A DNA stretch of 64,000 nucleotides, taken from assembly GCA_028554795.2 (NCBI GenBank), contig CM068839.1, positions 87,875,540 through 87,939,539 of the forward strand, in the 5' to 3' direction. The stretch's first letter is position 1. Each line of letters starts with the position of its first letter. The notes below the pieces were generated by a model that made no database searches, was not told the DNA's origin, and was given only the letters and a program-made list of their open reading frames with translations. Of this stretch, positions 50,144-63,695 are shown piece by piece. Both the position numbers and the translations under genes were made by a program. The stretch comes from Sinohyriopsis cumingii (taxonomy: Eukaryota; Mollusca; Bivalvia; Unionida; Unionidae).

Positions 50144-51533
50144 CTTAATGCAAAATAATGGTGAAAGACAAACGTTAATTCAAATAAAGCATCACACACA
50201 TACACACGAATGCAACAAGTGTATACAGACAGGATGTCTTTCTTTGTCATACTATTTACACCGATAAATCAACAATAACTACTTGAAAGTGTTTTATTCA
50301 ATTTTTAAATTCGGAAAAATGTGAGAAATACAATAAAACTCAAGAAATATTTATTTGTTGGTATTCCGCAGCGTGACAAATGGAACGTAACGCTCAGTGT
50401 AATTTCGACAATTTAGAACAAATGTTCATAACCGACAAAAAGATTTCAAAGAAACTATATATGTAATCTTTACTGGTTCGATCTACAAGTAAATAGCTGC
50501 AGGATTCAGCTAATGGTGTACATTTCAAAAGGGAAATGGGATGAAATTGTCTCGAAGTAATTGTAACCAAAGCGTACTAAAAGATTACATAGCTCGCCTC
50601 TTTGAAGTAATTATAAACAATGTAATAAACGAGTATGTATCTCAACAATTTGATGTAATTGTAACCAGAGTACTAAAGCCGAGTAAATATCTCAACTCGT
50701 TGAAGCAACTGTATAACTGTAACAAGAGTAATAAATGAGTATATATCTCAACTCTCTGAAGTAATTGTAACCAAAGTACAATAAATGATTACATAGCTCA
50801 TCTCTTAGAGGTAATTGTAACTAGTCTAATAAACTATTACATATCTCAGCTCTTCCAAGCAATTGTAAACAAAATGTAATAAATAACAGCTTAGATGACC
50901 TCTTCGATGCATTTAATAGTCTTCAGTTTACATAATAAAACTAATTATCATGCAGGTCAAAGGTCTTGGTGAGGTCGATGAACATCATGTAGAGTGGTTG
51001 ACCTTGCTCTGTGTTCTTCTCTTGGAGTTGTCGTATGGAAAATATCCTGTCTGTCGTCGACCTGCCTGCATTAAAGCCGCACTGGGATTCCAGGTGCACA
51101 CTGTCCGCCAGCAACTGCAGCCTGTTGAATATAATGCGGGCATACACGTTGCCAACGATGCTCAGAAGCGAGATCAAGCGAGATCCCTCTGTAATTATTA
51201 CAGTCACTGAGGTCGCCATTGTTTTTGTAAACGGTATCTCGCGCATGTCTTGGGGTCCGCTCCTTCCTCCCAGCAGAGACAAAGTAGCTCATGCAGTGGC
51301 TGAAGGAATGTTTGTTTCCCACGTTCGATAGCTTCGGGCGGGATGATGTCACTACCTGGTGCTTTGTCGTTTGGGAGGGAGTCGATTGCTTTGCTGAGCT
51401 CCTCTAAGGTGGGCACTTTGTCGAGCTCATCCATGGTGGGCAGTTTTTATGCTGCTAGGGGCCGCATCGGTGACTGACATTTCTTGGGAGTATAGCTCTA
51501 GGTAGTGTTCCACCCATCTGGCCATCTGTCATA
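50144..51533. repeat. Monomer B (late)
   Basis: Minisatellite at 50551-50889. Consensus late B; closes the first 7,577-bp superunit. Confidence 0.95.
50941..51528 (-). mobile_element. LINE RT remnant, B type (late)
   Basis: Split frames 50941-51282 and 51204-51434, late-B consensus. Confidence 0.92.
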
Positions 51534-53930
51534 CTTAATGCAAAATAATGGTGAAAGACAAACGTTAATTCAAATAAAGCATCGCACACATACACACGAA
51601 TGCAACAAGTGTATACAGACATGATGTCTTCCGTCGTCATACTATATACACCGGCTAATCAACAATAACTACTTAAAAGTGTTTAATTCAATTTTTAAAT
51701 TCACAAAAATGTGAGAAATACAATAAAACTCAAGAAATCTTTATTTGTTGGTATTCCGCAGCGTAACAAATGGAACGTAACGCCCAGTGTAATTTCGACA
51801 ATTTAGAACAAATCTTCATATGCGACAAAAAGATTTCAAAGAAACTATATATGTAATCTTTACTGGTTCGATCTACAAGTAAATAACTCCAGGATTCAGT
51901 TTATGGTGTACATTTCAAAAGGGAAATGGGACGAAATTATCTCGAAGTAATTGTAAGCAAAGTGTACTAAAAGATTACATAGCTCGCCTCTTTGAAGTAA
52001 TTATAAACAATGTAATAAACGAGTATGTATCTCAACTATTTGATGTAATTGAAACCAGAGTATTAAAGCCGAGTAAATATCTCAACTCGTTGAAGTAACT
52101 GTATAACTGTAAAAAGAGTAATAAATAAGTATATATCTCAATTCTCTGAAGTAATTGTAACCAAAATACAATAAATGATTACATAGCTCATCTCTTCAAG
52201 GTAATTGTAACTAGTCTAATAAACTATTACATATCTCAGCTCTTCCAAGCAATTGTTAACAAAATGTAATAAATAACAGCTTAGATGACCTCTTCGATGC
52301 ATTTAATAGTCTTCAGTTTACATAATAAAAACTAATTATCATGCAGGTCAATGGTCTTGGTGAGTTCAATGAACATCATGTAGAGTGGTTGACCTTGCTC
52401 TGTGTTCTTCTCTTGGAGTTGTCGTATGGAAAAGATCATGTCTGTCGTCGACCTGCCTGCTTTAAAGCCGCACTGGGATTCCAGGTGCACACGGTCCGCC
52501 AGCAACTGCAGCCTGTTGAGTATAATGCGAGAAAACACTTTGCCAACGATGCTCAGAAGCGAGATCCCTCTGTAATTATTACAGTTACTGAGGTCGCCAT
52601 TGTTTTTGTAAACGGTATCTCGCGCATATCTTGGAGGACCGCTCCTTTCCTCCCAGCAGAGACAAAGTAGCTCATGCAGCAGCTGAAGCAATGTTGGTTT
52701 CCCACGTTCGATAGCTTTGGGCGGGATGCTGTCACTACATGGTGCTTTGTCGTTTGGGACGGAGTCGATTGCTTTGTTGAGCTCCTCTAAGGTGGGCACT
52801 TTGTGGAGCTCCTCTATGGTGGGCAGTTTTTATGCTGTTAGGGCTGCATCGGTGACTGACATTTCTTGGGAGCATAGCTCTGAGTAGTGTTCCACCCATC
52901 TGGCCATCTGTTGCTCGCAGTCAGTGATCTCCTCTCCCGTCAGAGATTTCTGGCGGACGATCCCTTTCACCATAGGGCCTAGAGCCTTCTTGATATCACA
53001 GTACATACCTTGGATGTTTCCGGATTCGGCACTGCGCTGGAGTCCTTCACATAGTTGTTACCAGTACTCGTTCGCGCACTGTCTAGCGATGTGTTGGGTG
53101 TTGCTTCGAGCACTTCTGAGATCAGCAAGCGTCCGTTCATTAGGGCATTTTTTGTAAGCTTTGAAGGCTTTTCATTTGTCTTCGATTATTGGTTCTATCC
53201 TTGATAGATGTGCGCTGAACTAGTGCCAAACGTGGCCATGGCTGTGCTGTAGATGACACCCTTCATGGCGCTCCACATGGCTGTGGCATCGTGATCTGGC
53301 AGGTCTTGGAGTGCCTGGTCCAGGGCTAGTATGAGAATACAAGAGTATATCACAATTATGCTCATGCAGCTCTGAGATTTTTTCAGAGACGTACGAAAAT
53401 TCAATCAAAATCCAATTAAACATTTTATAATTTCATTTGTATTAAATGTTCTAATTCGAGGTTATTAAAAGCTTATTACATGAATAAACTGCACAATTTT
53501 GCAGGTGCCACATTTTACTTAAATAAAAACAGACACCATGAAAAAGGAAAAATCAGCCAAATATATTCATATATTACCAAAACATAATGCAAATAGACTT
53601 TTTTATATAAATTATTACAAAACGTGCACATGTAAGATTTATAAATTCTTTGGTTGATCTTTTTTATTCTGGCTGTGTCATACAGGAAATGTTTTTTAAA
53701 CTAAACAGGCATTGGATATTGAAAATCAATTATAATCCTTATTATTGCAGCATATATACTTGTCAATTATTCTGGCCAAGCATTATGCTATAAGAATTGC
53801 ATTGCATAAATGGAAATATATTGTACTGCAAACCCACTTCCTCACATCCGACCCTGTTATCTGTTCAATGAATGTATTCTACAAGTATCCTCAATGGCAT
53901 GAATATGTGTTTTCTCTGAAATGTTTCAAA
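51534..53930. repeat. Monomer A2 (superunit copy 2, first A)
   Basis: 2397 bp, minisatellite at 51941-52279. It repeats the markers of 43957-46353 ('tgctgttaggg', A1 patch, 'aaaacgtgcac') plus 'gagaaaacac' near 52530. Private 'gggacgaaatt' near 51931. Confidence 0.95.
52332..53329 (-). mobile_element. LINE ORF2 remnant, A2 type with A1-like patch
   Basis: RT frame 52332-52799. 'gagaaaacac' gives KVFSRI instead of KVYSRI, shared only with the 59909 copy. Confidence 0.92.
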
Positions 53931-55320
53931 CTTAATGCAAAATAATGGTGAAAGACAAACGTTAATTCAAATAAAGCATCACACACATACACACGAATGC
54001 AACAAGTGTATACAGACAGGATGTCTTTCTTTGTCATACTATTTACACCGATAAATCAACAATAACTACTTGAAAGTGTTTTATTCAATTTTTAAATTCG
54101 GAAAAATGTTAGAAATACAATAAAACTCAAGAAATATTTATTTGTTGGTATTCCGCAGCGTGACAAATGGAACGTAACGCTCAGTGTAATTTCGACAATT
54201 TAGAACAAATGTTCATAACCGACAAAAAGATTTCAAAGAAACTATATATGTAATCTTTACTGGTTCGATCTACAAGTAAATAGCTGCAGGATTCAGCTAA
54301 TGGTGTACATTTCAAAAGGGAAATGGGATGAAATTGTCTCGAAGTAATTGTAACCAAAGCGTACTAAAAGATTACATAGCTCGCCTCTTTGAAGTAATTA
54401 TAAACAATGTAATAAACGAGTATGTATCTCAACAATTTGATGTAATTGTAACCAGAGTACTAAAGCCGAGTAAATATCTCAACTCGTTGAAGCAACTGTA
54501 TAACTGTAACAAGAGTAATAAATGAGTATATATCTCAACTCTCTGAAGTAATTGTAACCAAAGTACAATAAATGATTACATAGCTCATCTCTTAGAGGTA
54601 ATTGTAACTAGTCTAATAAACTATTACATATCTCAGCTCTTCCAAGCAATTGTAAACAAAATGTAATAAATAACAGCTTAGATGACCTCTTCGATGCATT
54701 TAATAGTCTTCAGTTTACATAATAAAACTAATTATCATGCAGGTCAAAGGTCTTGGTGAGGTCGATGAACATCATGTAGAGTGGTTGACCTTGCTCTGTG
54801 TTCTTCTCTTGGAGTTGTCGTATGGAAAATACCCTGTCTGTCGTCGACCTGCCTGCATTAAAGCCGCACTGGGATTCCAGGTGCACACTGTCCGCCAGCA
54901 ACTGCAGCCTGTTGAATATAATGCGGGCATACACGTTGCCAACGATGCTCAGAAGCGAGATCAAGCGAGATCCCTCTGTAATTATTACAGTCACTGAGGT
55001 CGCCATTGTTTTTGTAAACGGTATCTCGCGCATGTCTTGGGGTCCGCTCCTTCCTCCCAGCAGAGACAAAGTAGCTCATGCAGTGGCTGAAGGAATGTTT
55101 GTTTCCCACGTTCGATAGCTTCGGGCGGGATGATGTCACTACCTGGTGCTTTGTCGTTTGGGAGGGAGTCGATTGCTTTGCTGAGCTCCTCTAAGGTGGG
55201 CACTTTGTCGAGCTCATCCATGGTGGGCAGTTTTTATGCTGCTAGGGGCCGCATCGGTGACTGACATTTCTTGGGAGTATAGCTCTAGGTAGTGTTCCAC
55301 CCATCTGGCCATCTGTCATA
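53931..55320. repeat. Monomer B (superunit copy 2)
   Basis: Minisatellite at 54338-54676. It repeats 'atgttagaaat' and 'gaaaataccctg', with 'gtatacggac' just downstream, as at 46354. Confidence 0.95.
54728..55315 (-). mobile_element. LINE RT remnant, B type (late)
   Basis: Split frames 54728-55069 and 54991-55221, with TDRVFS as in the 47151 copy. Confidence 0.92.
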
Positions 55321-57720
55321 CTTAATGCAAAATAATGGTGAAAGACAAACGTTAATTCAAATAAAGCATCGCACACATACACACGAATGCAACAAGTGTA
55401 TACGGACATGATGTCTTCCGTCGTCATACTATATACACCGGCTAATCAACAATAACTACTTAAAAGTGTTTAATTCAATTTTTAAATTCACAAAAAATGT
55501 GAGAAATACAATAAAACTCAAGAAATCTTTATTTGTTGGTATTCCGCAGCGTAACAAATGGAACGTAACGCCCAGTGTAATTTCGACAATTTAGAACAAA
55601 TCTTCATATGCGACAAAAAGATTTCAAAGAAACTATATATGTAATCTTTACTGGTTCGATCTACAAGTAAATAACTCCAGGATTCAGTTTATGGTGTACA
55701 TTTCAAAAGGGAAATGGGATGAAATTATCTCGAAGTAATTGTAAGCAAAGTGTACTAAAAGATTACATAGCTCGCCTCTTTGAAGTAATTATAAACAATG
55801 TAATAAACGAGTATGTATCTCAACTATTTGATGTAATTGAAACCAGAGTATTAAAGCCGAGTAAATATCTCAACTCGTTGAAGTAACTGTATAACTGTAA
55901 AAAGAGTAATAAATAAGTATATATCTCAATTCTCTGAAGTAATTGTAACCAAAATACAATAAATGATTACATAGCTCATCTCTTCAAGGTAATTGTAACT
56001 AGTCTAATAAACTATTACATATCTCAGCTCTTCCAAGCAATTGTTAACAAAATGTAATAAATAACAGCTTAGATGACCTCTTCGATGCATTTAATAGTCT
56101 TCAGTTTACATAATAAAAACTAATTATCATGCAGGTCAATGGTCTTGGTGAGTTCAATGAACATCATGTAGAGTGGTTGACCTTGCTCTGTGTTCTTCTC
56201 TTGGAGTTGTCGTATGGAAAAGATCATGTCTGTCGTCGACCTGCCTGCTTTAAAGCCGCACTGGGATTCCAGGTGCACACGGTCCGCCAGCAACTGCAGC
56301 CTGTTGAGTATAATGCGAGAATACACTTTGCCAACGATGCTCAGAAGCGAGATCCCTCTGTAATTATTACAGTCACTGAGGTCGCCATTGTTTTTGTAAA
56401 CGGTATCTCGCGCATATCTTGGAGGACCGCTCCTTTCCTCCCAGCAGAGACAAAGTAGCTCATGCAGCAGCTGAAGCAATGTTGGTTTCCTACGTTCGAT
56501 AGCTTTGGGCGGGATGCTGTCACTACATTGTGCTTTGTCGTTTGGGGCGGAGTCGATTGCTTTGTTGAGCTCCTCTAAGGTGGGCACTTTGTGGAGCTCC
56601 TCTATGGTGGGCAGTTTTTATGCTGCTAGGGCTGCATCGGTGACTGACATTTCTTGGGAGCATAGCTCTGAGTAGTGTTCCACCCATCTGGCCATCTGCT
56701 GCTCGCAGTCAGTGATCTCCTCTCCCGTCAGAGATTTCTGGCGGACGATCCCTTTCACCATAGGGCCTAGAGCCTTCTTGATATCACAGTACATACCTTG
56801 GATGTTTCCGGATTCGGCACTGCGCTGGAGTCCTTCACATAGTTGTTACCAGTACTCGTTCGCGCACTGTCTAGCGATGTGTTGGGTGTTGCTTCGTGCG
56901 CTTCTGAGATCAGCAAGCATCCGTTCATTAGGGCATTTTTTGTAAGCTTTGAAGGCTTTTCATTTGTCTTCGATTATTGGTTCTATCCTTGATAGATGTG
57001 CGCTGAACTAGTGCCAAACGTGGCCATGGCTGTGCTGTAGATGACACCCTTCATGGCGCTCCACATGGCTGTGGCATCGTGATCTGGCAGGTCTTGGAGT
57101 GCCTGGTCCAGGGCTAGTATGAGAATACAAGAGTATATCACAATTATGCTCATGCAGCTCTGAGATTTTTTCACAGACGTACGAAAATTCAATCAAAATC
57201 CAATTAAACATTTTATAATTTCATTTGTATTAAATGTTCTAATTCGAGGTTATTAAAAGCTTATTACATGAATAAACTGCACAATTTTGCAGGTGCCACA
57301 TTTTACTTAAATAAAAACAGACACCATGAAAAAGGAAAAATCAGCCAAATATATTCATATATTACCAAAACATAATGCAAATAGACTTTTTTTTATATAA
57401 ATTATTACAAAAAGTGCACATGTAAGATTTATAAATTCTTTGGTTGATCTTTTTTATTCTGGCTGTGTCATACAGGAAATGTTTTTTAAACTCAACAGGC
57501 ATTGGATATTGAAAATCAATTATAATCCTTATTATTGCAGCATATATACTTGTCAATTATTCTGGCCAAGCATTATGCTATAAGAATTGCATTGCATAAA
57601 TGGAAATATATTGTACTGCAAACCCACTTCCTCACATCCGACCCTGTTATCTGTTCAATGAATGTATTCTACAAGTATCCTCAATGGCATGAATATGTGT
57701 TTTCTCTGAAATGTTTCAAA
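55321..57720. repeat. Monomer A2 (superunit copy 2, second A)
   Basis: 2400 bp, minisatellite at 55729-56067. It repeats 'catctgctgctcgc' and 'ttttttcacagacg' of 47744-50143, but has 'ctgttcaatg' and private 'aaactcaacagg' near 57489. Confidence 0.95.
56120..57117 (-). mobile_element. LINE ORF2 remnant, A2 type
   Basis: RT frame 56120-56587. SAPNDKAQCSD as in the 48543 copy, with private IERRKPT and A1-like DLSDCNN. Confidence 0.92.
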
Positions 57721-59110
57721 CTTAATGCAAAATAATGGTGAAAGACAAACGTTAATTCAAATAAAGCATCACACACATACACACGAATGCAACAAGTGTA
57801 TACAGACAGGATGTCTTTCTTTGTCATACTATTTACACCGATAAATCAACAATAACTACTTGAAAGTGTTTTATTCAATTTTTAAATTCGGAAAAATGTG
57901 AGAAATACAATAAAACTCAAGAAATATTTATTTGTTGGTATTCCGCAGCGTGACAAATGGAACGTAACGCTCAGTGTAATTTCGACAATTTAGAACAAAT
58001 GTTCATAACCGACAAAAAGATTTCAAAGAAACTATATATGTAATCTTTACTGGTTCGATCTACAAGTAAATAGCTGCAGGATTCAGCTAATGGTGTACAT
58101 TTCAAAAGGGAAATGGGATGAAATTGTCTCGAAGTAATTGTAACCAAAGCGTACTAAAAGATTACATAGCTCGCCTCTTTGAAGTAATTATAAACAATGT
58201 AATAAACGAGTATGTATCTCAACAATTTGATGTAATTGTAACCAGAGTACTAAAGCCGAGTAAATATCTCAACTCGTTGAAGCAACTGTATAACTGTAAC
58301 AAGAGTAATAAATGAGTATATATCTCAACTCTCTGAAGTAATTGTAACCAAAGTACAATAAATGATTACATAGCTCATCTCTTAGAGGTAATTGTAACTA
58401 GTCTAATAAACTATTACATATCTCAGCTCTTCCAAGCAATTGTAAACAAAATGTAATAAATAACAGCTTAGATGACCTCTTCGATGCATTTAATAGTCTT
58501 CAGTTTACATAATAAAACTAATTATCATGCAGGTCAAAGGTCTTGGTGAGGTCGATGAACATCATGTAGAGTGGTTGACCTTGCTCTGTGTTCTTCTCTT
58601 GGAGTTGTCGTATGGAAAATATCCTGTCTGTCGTCGACCTGCCTGCATTAAAGCCGCACTGGGATTCCAGGTGCACACTGTCCGCCAGCAACTGCAGCCT
58701 GTTGAATATAATGCGGGCATACACGTTGCCAACGATGCTCAGAAGCGAGATCAAGCGAGATCCCTCTGTAATTATTACAGTCACTGAGGTCGCCATTGTT
58801 TTTGTAAACGGTATCTCGCGCATGTCTTGGGGTCCGCTCCTTCCTCCCAGCAGAGACAAAGTAGCTCATGCAGTGGCTGAAGGAATGTTTGTTTCCCACG
58901 TTCGATAGCTTCGGGCGGGATGATGTCACTACCTGGTGCTTTGTCGTTTGGGAGGGAGTCGATTGCTTTGCTGAGCTCCTCTAAGGTGGGCACTTTGTCG
59001 AGCTCATCCATGGTGGGCAGTTTTTATGCTGCTAGGGGCCGCATCGGTGACTGACATTTCTTGGGAGTATAGCTCTAGGTAGTGTTCCACCCATCTGGCC
59101 ATCTGTCATA
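57721..59110. repeat. Monomer B (late)
   Basis: Minisatellite at 58128-58466. Consensus late B; closes the second superunit. Confidence 0.95.
58518..59105 (-). mobile_element. LINE RT remnant, B type (late)
   Basis: Split frames 58518-58859 and 58781-59011, late-B consensus. Confidence 0.92.
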
Positions 59111-61507
59111 CTTAATGCAAAATAATGGTGAAAGACAAACGTTAATTCAAATAAAGCATCGCACACATACACACGAATGCAACAAGTGTATACAGACATG
59201 ATGTCTTCCGTCGTCATACTATATACACCGGCTAATCAACAATAACTACTTAAAAGTGTTTAATTCAATTTTTAAATTCACAAAAATGTGAGAAATACAA
59301 TAAAACTCAAGAAATCTTTATTTGTTGGTATTCCGCAGCGTAACAAATGGAACGTAACGCCCAGTGTAATTTCGACAATTTAGAACAAATCTTCATATGC
59401 GACAAAAAGATTTCAAAGAAACTATATATGTAATCTTTACTGGTTCGATCTACAAGTAAATAACTCCAGGATTCAGTTTATGGTGTACATTTCAAAAGGG
59501 AAATGGGATGAAATTATCTCGAAGTAATTGTAAGCAAAGTGTACTAAAAGATTACATAGCTCGCCTCTTTGAAGTAATTATAAACAATGTAATAAACGAG
59601 TATGTATCTCAACTATTTGATGTAATTGAAACCAGAGTATTAAAGCCGAGTAAATATCTCAACTCGTTGAAGTAACTGTATAACTGTAAAAAGAGTAATA
59701 AATAAGTATATATCTCAATTCTCTGAAGTAATTGTAACCAAAATACAATAAATGATTACATAGCTCATCTCTTCAAGGTAATTGTAACTAGTCTAATAAA
59801 CTATTACATATCTCAGCTCTTCCAAGCAATTGTTAACAAAATGTAATAAATAACAGCTTAGATGACCTCTTCGATGCATTTAATAGTCTTCAGTTTACAT
59901 AATAAAAACTAATTATCATGCAGGTCAATGGTCTTGGTGAGTTCAATGAACATCATGTAGAGTGGTTGACCTTGCTCTGTGTTCTTCTCTTGGAGTTGTC
60001 GTATGGAAAAGATCATGTCTGTCGTCGACCTGCCTGCTTTAAAGCCGCACTGGGATTCCAGGTGCACACGGTCCGCCAGCAACTGCAGCCTGTTGAGTAT
60101 AATGCGAGAAAACACTTTGCCAACGATGCTCAGAAGCGAGATCCCTCTGTAATTATTACAGTTACTGAGGTCGCCATTGTTTTTGTAAACGGTATCTCGC
60201 GCATATCTTGGAGGACCGCTCCTTTCCTCCCAGCAGAGACAAAGTAGCTCATGCAGCAGCTGAAGCAATGTTGGTTTCCCACGTTCGATAGCTTTGGGCG
60301 GGATGCTGTCACTACATGGTGCTTTGTCGTTTGGGACGGAGTCGATTGCTTTGTTGAGCTCCTCTAAGGTGGGCACTTTGTGGAGCTCCTCTATGGTGGG
60401 CAGTTTTTATGCTGTTAGGGCTGCATCGGTGACTGACATTTCTTGGGAGCATAGCTCTGAGTAGTGTTCCACCCATCTGGCCATCTGTTGCTCGCAGTCA
60501 GTGATCTCCTCTCCCGTCAGAGATTTCTGGCGGACGATCCCTTTCACCATAGGGCCTAGAGCCTTCTTGATATCACAGTACATACCTTGGATGTTTCCGG
60601 ATTCGGCACTGCGCTGGAGTCCTTCACATAGTTGTTACCAGTACTCGTTCGCGCACTGTCTAGCGATGTGTTGGGTGTTGCTTCGAGCACTTCTGAGATC
60701 AGCAAGCGTCCGTTCATTAGGGCATTTTTTGTAAGCTTTGAAGGCTTTTCATTTGTCTTCGATTATTGGTTCTATCCTTGATAGATGTGCGCTGAACTAG
60801 TGCCAAACGTGGCCATGGCTGTGCTGTAGATGACACCCTTCATGGCGCTCCACATGGCTGTGGCATCGTGATCTGGCAGGTCTTGGAGTGCCTGGTCCAG
60901 GGCTAGTATGAGAATACAAGAGTATATCACAATTATGCTCATGCAGCTCTGAGATTTTTTCACAGACGTACGAAAATTCAATCAAAATCCAATTAAACAT
61001 TTTATAATTTCATTTGTATTAAATGTTCTAATTCGAGGTTATTAAAAGCTTATTACATGAATAAACTGCACAATTTTGCAGGTGCCACATTTTACTTAAA
61101 TAAAAACAGACACCATGAAAAAGGAAAAATCAGCCAAATATATTCATATATTACCAAAACATAATGCAAATAGACTTTTTTATATAAATTATTACAAAAA
61201 GTGCACATGTAAGATTTATAAATTCTTTGGTTGATCTTTTTTATTCTGGCTGTATCATACAGGAAATGTTTTTTAAACTAAACAGGCATTGGATATTGAA
61301 AATCAATTATAATCCTTATTATTGCAGCATATATACTTGTCAATTATTCTGGCCAAGCATTATGCTATAAGAATTGCATTGCATAAATGGAAATATATTG
61401 TACTGCAAACCCACTTCCTCACATCCGACCCTGTTATCTGTTCAATGAATGTATTCTACAAGTATCCTCAATGGCATGAATATGTGTTTTCTCTGAAATG
61501 TTTCAAA
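59111..61507. repeat. Monomer A2, chimeric
   Basis: 2397 bp, minisatellite at 59518-59856. The left part carries first-A superunit markers ('gagaaaacac', 'tgctgttaggg', A1 patch). The right part carries the second-A marker 'ttttttcacagacg' (near 60960) and lacks 'aaaacgtgcac'. Confidence 0.95.
59909..60906 (-). mobile_element. LINE ORF2 remnant, A2 type with A1-like patch
   Basis: RT frame 59909-60376, KVFSRI as in the 52332 copy. The inferred exchange point lies near or just beyond the 5' end of this fragment. Confidence 0.92.
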
Positions 61508-62897
61508 CTTAATGCAAAATAATGGTGAAAGACAAACGTTAATTCAAATAAAGCATCACACACATACACACGAATGCAACAAGTGTATACAGACAGGATG
61601 TCTTTCTTTGTCATACTATTTACACCGATAAATCAACAATAACTACTTGAAAGTGTTTTATTCAATTTTTAAATTCGGAAAAATGTGAGAAATACAATAA
61701 AACTCAAGAAATATTTATTTGTTGGTATTCCGCAGCGTGACAAATGGAACGTAACGCTCAGTGTAATTTCGACAATTTAGAACAAATGTTCATAACCGAC
61801 AAAAAGATTTCAAAGAAACTATATATGTAATCTTTACTGGTTCGATCTACAAGTAAATAGCTGCAGGATTCAGCTAATGGTGTACATTTCAAAAGGGAAA
61901 TGGGATGAAATTGTCTCGAAGTAATTGTAACCAAAGCGTACTAAAAGATCACATAGCTCGCCTCTTTGAAGTAATTATAAACAATGTAATAAACGAGTAT
62001 GTATCTCAACAATTTGATGTAATTGTAACCAGAGTACTAAAGCCGAGTAAATATCTCAACTCGTTGAAGCAACTGTATAACTGTAACAAGAGTAATAAAT
62101 GAGTATATATCTCAACTCTCTGAAGTAATTGTAACCAAAGTACAATAAATGATTACATAGCTCATCTCTTAGAGGTAATTGTAACTAGTCTAATAAACTA
62201 TTACATATCTCAGCTCTTCCAAGCAATTGTAAACAAAATGTAATAAATAACAGCTTAGATGACCTCTTCGATGCATTTAATAGTCTTCAGTTTACATAAT
62301 AAAACTAATTATCATGCAGGTCAAAGGTCTTGGTGAGGTCGATGAACATCATGTAGAGTGGTTGACCTTGCTCTGTGTTCTTCTCTTGGAGTTGTCGTAT
62401 GGAAAATATCCTGTCTGTCGTCGACCTGCCTGCATTAAAGCCGCACTGGGATTCCAGGTGCACACTGTCCGCCAGCAACTGCAGCCTGTTGAATATAATG
62501 CGGGCATACACGTTGCCAACGATGCTCAGAAGCGAGATCAAGCGAGATCCCTCTGTAATTATTACAGTCACTGAGGTCGCCATTGTTTTTGTAAACGGTA
62601 TCTCGCGCATGTCTTGGGGTCCGCTCCTTCCTCCCAGCAGAGACAAAGTAGCTCATGCAGTGGCTGAAGGAATGTTTGTTTCCCACGTTCGATAGCTTCG
62701 GGCGGGATGATGTCACTACCTGGTGCTTTGTCGTTTGGGAGGGAGTCGATTGCTTTGCTGAGCTCCTCTAAGGTGGGCACTTTGTCGAGCTCATCCATGG
62801 TGGGCAGTTTTTATGCTGCTAGGGGCCGCATCGGTGACTGACATTTCTTGGGAGTATAGCTCTAGGTAGTGTTCCACCCATCTGGCCATCTGTCATA
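61508..62897. repeat. Monomer B (late)
   Basis: Minisatellite at 61915-62253 with 'gatcacatag' near 61950, a change otherwise seen only in A1' (10248-10586). Confidence 0.95.
62305..62892 (-). mobile_element. LINE RT remnant, B type (late)
   Basis: Split frames 62305-62646 and 62568-62798, late-B consensus. Confidence 0.92.
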
Positions 62898-63305
62898 CTT
62901 AATGCAAAATAATGGTGAAAGACAAACGTTAATTCAAATAAAGCATCGCACACATACACACGAATGCAACAAGTGTATACAGACATGATGTCTTCCGTCG
63001 TCATACTATATACACCGGCTAATCAACAATAACTACTTAAAAGTGTTTAATTCAATTTTTAAATTCACAAAAAATGTGAGAAATACAATAAAACTCAAGA
63101 AATCTTTATTTGTTGGTATTCCGCAGCGTAACAAATGGAACGTAACGCCCAGTGTAATTTCGACAATTTAGAACAAATCTTCATATGCGACAAAAAGATT
63201 TCAAAGAAACTATATATGTAATCTTTACTGGTTCGATCTACAAGTAAATAACTCCAGGATTCAGTTTATGGTGTACATTTCAAAAGGGAAATGGGATGAA
63301 ATTAT

Positions 63306-63643
63306 CTCGAAGTAATTGTAAGCAAAGTGTACTAAAAGATTACATAGCTCCCTCTTTGAAGTAATTATAAACAATGTAATAAACGAGCATGTATCTCAAC
63401 TATTTGATGTAATTGAAACCAGAGTATTAAAGCCTAGTAAATATCTCAACTCGTTGAAGTAACTGTATAACTGTAAAAAGAGTAATAAATAAGTATATAT
63501 CTCAATTCTCTGAAGTAATTGTAACCAAAATACAATAAATGATTACATAGCTCATCTCTTCAAGGTAATTGTAACTAGTCTAATAAACTATTACATATCT
63601 CAGCTCTTCCAAGCAATTGTTAACAAAATGTAATAAATAACAG
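63306..63643. repeat. Minisatellite (A2, with 1-bp deletion)
   Basis: 338 bp. 'agctccctcttt' lacks one base present as 'agctcgcctcttt' elsewhere, so the overlapping plus-strand ORF is broken. 'gagcatgtat' and 'agcctagtaa' are also private. Confidence 0.88.
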
Positions 63644-63695
63644 CTTAGATGACCTCTTCGATGCATTTAATAGTCTTCAGTTTACATAATAAAAA

